A DNA stretch of 64,000 nt from Cyprinodon diabolis (taxonomy: Eukaryota; Chordata; Actinopteri; Cyprinodontiformes; Cyprinodontidae). The first letter of the stretch is position 1, and the number at the start of each line of letters is the position of its first letter. The translations under genes were made by a program, and so were the position numbers. The notes beneath the pieces are model-generated. The model did not search any database. It was not told the origin of the DNA and worked only from the letters and a program-made list of their open reading frames with translations. Of the stretch, positions 57,324-64,000 are shown one piece after another. The stretch covers positions 7,063,424 through 7,127,423 of the forward strand of contig CM060069.1 of NCBI GenBank assembly GCA_030533445.1, written 5' to 3'.

Positions 57324-57799
57324 ATTGACAGTAAAGTACTACTACTCCAAAAAAATCCAAATTTTTCTCCCCAAAAGTAACTCAAGTAAATGTAGCTAGT
57401 TCCTACCCACGTCTGCCTGTGACCAGATTTGCATTAAGCCCTTGCTAATAAATTTTCACACATTTGTATACATCTATGTGTCACTATTAATCATTTATTG
57501 TTCTTTTGAATGGATAGAGTATTATTGCATTTATTTTTAATTACCTGCAATGACTTTGCAAACTCCTTTACTGAGAAAACTCAAGGTATAAGAAAAGCAG
57601 TTTGTACATTAATGTCAACTCCAGTACCAATACCTTCACCAGTTAGAATAAGCTCTGTTAAAGGAAATATAAACTTCTAAATGTACTTTAAGTATGAAAT
57701 TATAACATACTGTTCAATAAATGATATGTGGTTTTGATTAAGATTAATTTAATTACTTTACATTACTGGAGGCATCCATGTTTGTCAAAGAACACTACT

Positions 57800-58235
57800 G
57801 CCACCTACTGGTTTGTGACGTCACTGTGCGGTATCGGCTGTTGATCAAGTCCCAGTGCTGTATCTGGTGTTTGTCATAACGCACTATTATCCACCATGGC
57901 AACAACTAGTGCACTATGCAAAGCAGAGAGTAACGGATTAATGAAGTGTTTTTTCTGTGGCCAGAAGTTCGATGGCAAATCCTCCATCTTTAAGTTGGCA
58001 ATCCAAAGACGAACCCGTCCGTGGAGGATCAGGAATCGGAAAGGCGAAATAACTCATTTTTTAACTATAGCTCTGGTGAATTTCAACGGTGAAGTCCTCT
58101 GGAAATCTTCAATAATTGTTGATTGCAGATGTGTCTAGTAGTTCCCATTGATTTTGCTTGTAAAGCGGGGAGAATGGCGCTAGGCTTACCGCACCGTGAC
58201 GTCACTGCCGGAAGATGGCAGGAGTGAGGGGTTAC
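57800..58235 (+). mobile_element. Small TIR-like element enclosing an ORF
   Basis: Left ACTACTGCCACCTACTGG...GTGACGTCAC and right GTGACGTCAC...GATGGCAGGAGT are imperfect inverted partners. GTGACGTCAC lies at 57825-57834 and 58196-58205, each flanked inward by TGCGGTA in mirror orientation. Confidence 0.55.
57896..58138 (+). CDS. Unrecognised 80-aa ORF with C-x2-C, inside the TIR-like element
   Basis: MATTSALCKAESNGLMKCFF then CGQKFDGKSSIF, a basic stretch RRTRPWRIRNRKG and an end VDCRCV. Cys are at residues 8, 18, 21, 77 and 79. CCACCATGGC is a strong start context. No family is recognised; it may be a first exon of a transposon gene. Confidence 0.35.
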   Translation: MATTSALCKAESNGLMKCFFCGQKFDGKSSIFKLAIQRRTRPWRIRNRKGEITHFLTIALVNFNGEVLWKSSIIVDCRCV

Positions 58236-58549
58236 TATATTTGGGCAAAAATGGCCGCTCCCAGACTCAATGATCGCGATGAAAATTATTTTTTTAATTT
58301 TTATACTGATCAACGCTAAATTCATTAAATCACTTTAAACGTATTAGTTTTAGGTATAAATAATGACCCACTGGTTATTCCTTGCTGACCAGACTTTTCC
58401 TTGAAAATGCCCCAATTATGTCAAATAAATGTAAGAAGTTTAGATGAGGTTGTTCAGTAGCTAAGCTCTTCCAGCTGTCTTGACGTTTTACCCACAGGTT
58501 ATATTAAGAGGGTTTTCCCTGTTTTACACCCCTTTCCCACTGTCCACCA

Positions 58550-58950
58550 TTTAAAACGTGGAACATTTGGCTCTTAGTGGCAGTAGGTACAGTTCACCGA
58601 CACGTGTCTACTAGGGTCAAACGACTTGGCAGACGACCTCTTGTTAAAATCACCTCGGCTCTGATCGCCATGCTGTGGGAACGCCAGAGTCGGGTCGACC
58701 CACTAAATTATGTGACACCACTGAACGTAACGTTCTCATGTTCACGTTCTCACAGATGTCAAAACAGAGCGCTAGTCGCCTCTGATCTAGCAAGCCAAAA
58801 AAACTGTGTCTACATGCGATATATATTGTCTGTTGTATTTTTATCTTTAATGGCATCTTTTTTTTTTACTCTATATAGTAATTTATATATAGAATACAGA
58901 ATTTCCCTGAAGGAGTAATCCAAAGGGATAAATAAAGTTGAGCGTAAGTC
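58550..58950 (+). repeat. Retroposon-like fragment
   Basis: Ends TTTCCCTGAAGGAGTAATCC then AAAGGGATAAATAAAGTTGAG, the form of several fish LINE tails. No coding match. Confidence 0.4.
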
Positions 58951-59284
58951 TAAGATAAACATGGCACAGCAATGATGAGGGGGATTAAGACAGAAAATAG
59001 AGAGAAACAATATAGAATACTGACTACGCTCTGGACTCCATCCATATTGCTCTCCATTATTTACTTCCCTGATTTCCGTTACACTATCAACATAATCAAT
59101 GCTGACCCAGTGTGATGCCGTCATCAGACACGCAGTGGTGGGGGACAGTAGCCATGCAGCTTTCCAGCAGTCGGGATCAGACTCGGCTTTTCGGTCAAAC
59201 GGAAAAAGAGCAAAAAGCCGATTGTTAGCAAGTCAACCCGATTTTCAAAAAAATCGGGGTCTTCAGTGGTAAGGCAGTTTTAGA
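58951..59284. other. Intergenic, nothing recognised
   Basis: No repeat or frame of note. Confidence 0.4.
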
Positions 59285-60840
59285 GCCTGATTTGATTTTA
59301 ATCATAAACACATCCCTTATGTTGGGTGTTTTCCCCCAGGCCTTAAAAACAGCAACTTTCAAACCATTGTTCAAAAAGAGAAGCCTGGACAAATTGGTCC
59401 TGCAGAACTACAGGCCCATCTCAAACCTCCACTTCCTCACTAAGATTATGGAAAAACTTCAACAATTAAATTCCTTTTAAATAATGACCAGCTGCTTTAA
59501 TGTCTTCCAGTTAGGTTTCCATGTCAACCACAGTACAGAGACGGACCTGATTAAGGTGTTCAATGACATCTGTATAAATTCACTATTGGACCTCAGAGCA
59601 GCATATGAAATTTTTGATACCCTTATTTTATCAGAGCATCTACAGTAGGAAACTGGGTCGTCCTTTTTGGTACATCACTGGACTGGTTTAAACGCTACCT
59701 GAAGGACAGGGACTTCTACTGTATGTGTCAGTAGGGAACTTATATCAGACACCAGAAAAATCCCTTGAAGGGTTCCTCAAGGCTCCATTCTCGAGCCCCT
59801 CCTATTCAATATCTACATGCTCCCTTTAGCTCAGATTATAGCACACAAAAACATTAGTGGCTATGCAGACGACACACAGCTTTGCATCACCATGTCACCA
59901 GGTGACTATGAACCCATCAGAGCCTTGGCTAGATGCTAAGAACAGATCAATATGTGGATTCAAAATAATTTTCTCCAACTGAATAAATGCTTAACTGATG
60001 TAATAATCTTCGGACCAAAGGAGGAGAGACCCAGAGTTAGCTCACAACTTCAGCTACTGCAGCTAGAAACCACAGATTATGGCCAAAATCTTGATTTCAT
60101 GATAGACTCAGACCTGAACCTTCAGAGGGTCTTAAAGGCAGTTACTAAGTCAGCTTTTTATCACATGAAGAACATTTCCAGGATTGAAGGACTAATGTTC
60201 AAGCAGGATCTAGAAAAACTCATGCATTTATCTTTAGTAGAATTGTTTATTGCAACAGTGTCTTCATAGGCTTGCCTAAAAAGTCTGTCAGACGGCTGCT
60301 GCTGATCCACAACTCTGCTGCCCGTGTTTTCACTAGAGCTAAGAAAGTAGAGCACATCGGTCTCGCTGTAGCTCAGAGAACAGACATTAAAATCCTTCTG
60401 TTTTCTATAAATCACTGAACGGATCAGCAACTCAATACATAACAGATGTGTTGTCAGTGGATCAACCTCTCAGACCACTCAGGTCTTCTAGTTCCAGCCT
60501 ACTCTGTCCACCAAGAACTAGAACCAAACATGGAGAAGCTGCATTTAGTTCCTATGCTCCACTGATCTGGAACAAACTCCCAGAAAACTGGAAAAGAGCT
60601 GAAAGTCTGAGTTCTTTGAATTCAAAGTTAAAAACCCAGTTGCTTGAAGATATTATTTGTTTAAGGTTGTGATCCAACTGCTTTATTTGTTTTACTACCT
60701 GCTTTTATCATATTTTGTCTTTATTTGCTTTTATTCTGCTTTTATTTGTCTTCTATTTAATTGTTTAATTCATGTCAAGCACTTTGAATTGTCCTTATAC
60801 CGAATTGTGCTATACAAATAAACTTACCTTGCTTTACCTA
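59285..60840 (+). mobile_element. L2-type LINE, 5' truncated and decayed
   Basis: Pieces in order: GVFPQALKTATFKPLFKKRS and NYRPISNLHFLTKIMEKL (59,292-59,480), SGYADDTQL (YADD at 59,862-59,873), [19 protein letters not shown] (from 59,952), LIHNSAARVFTRAKK (about 60,300) and APLIWNKLPENWKRAESLSS (60,448-60,672). The 3' end TGTGCTATACAAATAAACTT is typical of L2/Rex1-related fish LINEs. Several frameshifts and stops. Confidence 0.88.
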
Positions 60841-61315
60841 GAAGGCTCCTAAATAAATTTCAGAGGTAACTTTAGCTTTTTTAAATATACAAAACAACTT
60901 CTTAAAATAGTTAATCATCAGAATGTATTATAACAATTGATAGGAGTAATTAATTGCAGTATTTTATGGTTGATATACTAGCATTTTTTAAGAAAGTTAT
61001 CTTGTTAATTTTTCAGACCGTGATGACTGGGGAAGTAGAGGTTCCTTAATTTATTCTGATCAGAACCACAAACAGAAAACATCCACCTTATGGAATTCCT
61101 GTTCCAGATCCTATACAAAACACAAGCATATAGCAAAACCTGATATATTCCCTGATGCTTTTCTACCCTAAATGGACCTAAATATTCGTATTATGGGATG
61201 GATTTAGGAATTAGGTTGGTGATGATAAAAAATTCCCTAATGAATCTATAAACAAACTTGATGCACTGTATTTGATGAAAACTAACAAACACCCTCATTT
61301 CCAGCAGGACACCAA
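60841..61315. other. Intergenic, nothing recognised
   Basis: AT-rich gap between the LINE and a MITE. Confidence 0.4.
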
Positions 61316-61588
61316 CACTGCAAAAATGATCTAGAAATAAGTAAAAATTTCCTAAATTAAGTGTATTCACTCTTAATTTGAGTAGGTAAATGAGATAGTT
61401 TGCCAATGGAATGAGTAATTTTACTCTTAAAATAAGATAATTAGATAATTTGCACTTGAAATAAGAGAATGCAACAGTGTTTTCTTATTTAAAGTGTAAA
61501 TTGTCTTGTTCCATTGGCAAAATGTCTCTTTTATCTCCTCAATTCAAGAACAGATGCACTTATTTTAAGAAAAAAATGACGAAGAGAG
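61316..61588. mobile_element. MITE, CACTGGAAAAA family, copy C
   Basis: Begins CACTGCAAAAATGATCTAG; interior as in copies A and B; right terminus lost. Confidence 0.75.
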
Positions 61589-61796
61589 GAATCTAATAAT
61601 TTAACAAAACAATACCACAGAAGAAGAAATAAAGAGGAGAGGCTCTCAGTCTTAGAGTCACACATTTATAACAATGAGAACAGTTTCTAAAATGTTTACA
61701 GTCAGAATAACTAAAAACACCAGTACCTCCCATACAGCCACAAACATCAGTTTTTAACTGAGATTAATCTCCATCTTTTTTTTGCGGTCCCTGCTG

Positions 61797-61865
61797 AAGA
61801 AAAATAACTCCCCACATCATGATGCTGCCACCTCCATGTTTCCCCATAGGGATGCTGTGTTTCGT
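61797..61865 (-). pseudogene. Short Tc1-type transposase scrap
   Basis: On the minus strand it reads GKHGGGSIMMWGVIF, matching the Tc1 'KHGGGSIM(L/M)WG' block. Nothing else of the element is visible. Confidence 0.55.
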
Positions 61866-63219
61866 ATCGGTTGGGACAGTTAATGTCGTTTCAAAAAATT
61901 CAGTTTATTGGTTGTCATGTTTCAATCCAGTTTAAGTGAAGCAGAGCTTAGAAAGCATTGCAGATGTCTTAGAATGCAGGAAAAGTCTTCTTGATGAAGG
62001 GTTAGATGTTCTAATCCAATAAAATGGATTTCCTCTGAATTCTGCCCAAGAACAATGAGCCAGATCCAAATGCTCCTGAAAAAACAACCACTCCCAGTAA
62101 TCCAGGAACAGTTTGCTGGTGATCTGCAGTTACTTTTAGGAAGATGGTGTACCGTCACAAGGCAAAAGTGAGAACAACAGGACCTAAAGTTCAGTCTTGT
62201 GGTCAAGTTGGTCTTGTGGTCAGGAAACTTCTCTGATTCTAAATCTATCAGGAAGCTGTGGTCTGTTCTATAGAAGACAGAAAAACAGAAACTAACAACT
62301 TCAGGGACTTAAAGAAAGAGAACGGGTCGCCTTTGTTGTGCCATAACTGTGTACTAATCTGATGAATGCATCAACGCAGCGTCGCATGGAGGTGATCAGC
62401 CTTGGCTCTGCTGAGGTGCAACAGGAGCCACGATAATCGGGTCAGAGGTCACAGCGACATCCAGGCCTCTGAACCACCGTTTTGTCGGTTGGAGTTGTGT
62501 GCAGGTGGCATGTCCTGCTGGGAAATGAAGTCAGCATCTCCAAAAAAAAGCCTGTCAGCAGAAGGAATTTCTCAGTGCTTTACTGTAAAACCTATTAGGC
62601 CTTTGCAGTTTTCATTATTTCAAAATTTGATTTTGTCCAAAATATTCTGATTTTTTTTAGATAGAACATGTTTATTTGTTTTATCATTGGAGAGCAATAA
62701 TCATCAAAATAAAAATGAAGGCAAAAATGAAGCACTCCATGTTATGCTCATTGAGTCTATATAACATAGATTTAACTTTCTGAAATAAGTCACAATATAT
62801 ACTGTATTAGTTTTACTGACATTCTTTTTTTTTGTACCTAAATATGATCAAATGACCTGAAGCCTCGAACTAAATCCAATAAACAAGATTTTTAAATTGG
62901 AATTCACAGCTTCTGCACATCAATTCTGACTGATTTGTTTTATTGGAAACATAGAGATAAAAAACAGGCTTTAGATGTGAAAAGCTGGTTGACATAAAAC
63001 CTACCGACCAGCATCTGTGGAAGGAGTAATGTAATCACGTTTAACGCGGTTCTATGGCTCTATCATCCAAGAACAACATAATATGTAGAATTTTACATGT
63101 TTTACATCATGTGACAAAACGTGAGCAAATTTAGACGGTATAAAAATGTTTGCCATGCTCCTACCTCAATGTGGAATTTTATTCCTCACCACATGTTCTC
63201 TAAGATACGTGGTCTTAAG
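61866..63219. other. Intergenic, nothing firmly assigned
   Basis: Some phrases near 62,500-62,570 (CTGCTGGGAAATGAAGTCAG) feel like a common fish repeat, but no boundary or coding match can be given. Confidence 0.35.
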
Positions 63220-64000
63220 CAGGGGCGCAACTACATATTTTTGAGGTGGATGTGAAAACACATAATCGGCGCCCCCCCCACCTCCCCCACCCCCCGTACA
63301 GTAACCAATCTCGTTCAACTTTCTCTCCATTAGACAGTAAACGAAAACAGTATCCTTTGGAAAAACACCTCTTACTTTTCTCTGCTCTTGGATATGGACC
63401 ATCAGAAACTTTTGGTGGGTCATTTTCAACCATGTACTGCCTAAATATGTCCCCCATTTTGTGTGGTAAAGACCATTCAGATGGATCTTCTGAATAAAGC
63501 CTTGTCTCAGCACTCTCCTCTGCAGCCTCTGCTCCTCTCCCTCTTCATCATCTGAACCTCTATGCTCCTCTCCCTCTTCTTCATCATCTGGTCCTCCCTG
63601 CTCCTCTCCCTCATCTGCACCTTTCTGTTCCACATTCTCCCAATTTTCCCAAAAAACACACAATGAGAGATGGTCATCAGAAATTCAAACCATTATGGTA
63701 TATATGTTTTTGCTGCCTCCCTAATGTATTTATTCCCACCTGATGTCTTCACTTGTCTCTTCTATCACCGACCTCATGTCTGTCTCCTTCACCCCTTGTC
63801 TGTGGCGTTCTCCACTAAGTCATATGGTCAAAAAACATTATAAATTAGTTGTAAAAATTGCAGATCTTAATACAGTTTTTAAAAATAATGTTTAAACATT
63901 ATCGATTGGGATTAAGTAGCTGTTCCCTCACTTCCACCTAATATTAGATCAACCTGTTGCTTTCCCCTGTCTGTCCTGATTCTTCCTCTGTCATCTTCTC
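63220..64000 (-). mobile_element. hAT element, runs off the window edge
   Basis: The left terminus is CAGGGGCGCAACTACATATT, a hAT-style end. Transposase N-terminal sequence follows on the minus strand almost at once, so most of the gene was deleted. The other end is not in the window. Confidence 0.6.
63300..63663 (-). pseudogene. hAT transposase N-terminus (TTF-finger / ZMYM1-like), frameshifted
   Basis: Two overlapping frames together give an acidic repeat (EEGEEQGGPDDEEEGEEHRG) and then DPSEWSLPHKMGDIFRQYMV ... LLSNGEKVERDWLLY. That is the stretch before the TTF-type finger in ZMYM1-like hAT proteins. The finger cysteines are missing and the 3' part runs into CCCCACC low complexity. Confidence 0.65.

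Noticed and set aside
62402..62650. 82-codon frame
   Set aside because: Repeat-like surroundings and no protein features; listed only as unassigned intergenic sequence.

Overview
The window is vertebrate nuclear DNA, almost certainly from a teleost fish. It holds three intron-rich housekeeping genes with standard GT..AG junctions. The spaces between exons are filled with element types typical of fish: Tc1, hAT, pogo, TTAA and P2X7-like elements, and L2-type LINE tails. No bacterial operon, phage, CRISPR array, tRNA or rRNA was seen. The exact species cannot be read from the sequence.

Region 1 (1-18 kb). A (TA)n/(ATAC)n microsatellite opens the window. nudcd3 (NudC-domain co-chaperone) runs on the minus strand from about 10.73 kb down to 1.02 kb. 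Five exons are visible; its last coding exon lies left of the window. mrps24 (mitochondrial ribosomal protein uS3m) starts 592 bp away on the plus strand (11.3-15.1 kb, four exons), so the two genes are head to head and probably share a promoter.

Region 2 (18-54 kb). gns (lysosomal N-acetylglucosamine-6-sulfatase) lies on the minus strand. Thirteen coding exons run from 53,758 down to 20,244 and give a complete 521-residue protein. The formylglycine motif CCPSR and the metal and active-site residues are present. A probable 1.9 kb 3'UTR to about 18.34 kb carries a 20-bp minisatellite. The introns hold a nearly full-length Tc1 element, a second broken Tc1, an 81-unit 20-bp minisatellite inside a TIR element, twin P2X7-like ORF elements, hAT elements with readable 8-bp target duplications, and pogo-like elements with TA duplications.

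Region 3 (54-64 kb). This is upstream of gns and has no recognisable host gene. It contains nested hAT/pogo insertions, a small TIR element enclosing an 80-codon ORF, a decayed L2-type LINE, and the edge of a hAT element with a TTF-finger-type transposase remnant.

The three host genes do not form a pathway. One is a dynein/Hsp90-related chaperone, one a mitoribosome part and one a lysosomal heparan/keratan sulfate sulfatase. The most notable observations are: a very young Tc1 copy whose catalytic Glu279 is Gly; a 544-bp element with a perfect 8-bp duplication carrying a RecQ-helicase-like start with a damaged Walker A; twin elements preserving the same 116-aa ORF; long foldbacks able to make hairpin RNA; and E-box sites of CLEAR type near gns. 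I found no convincing wholly new system.
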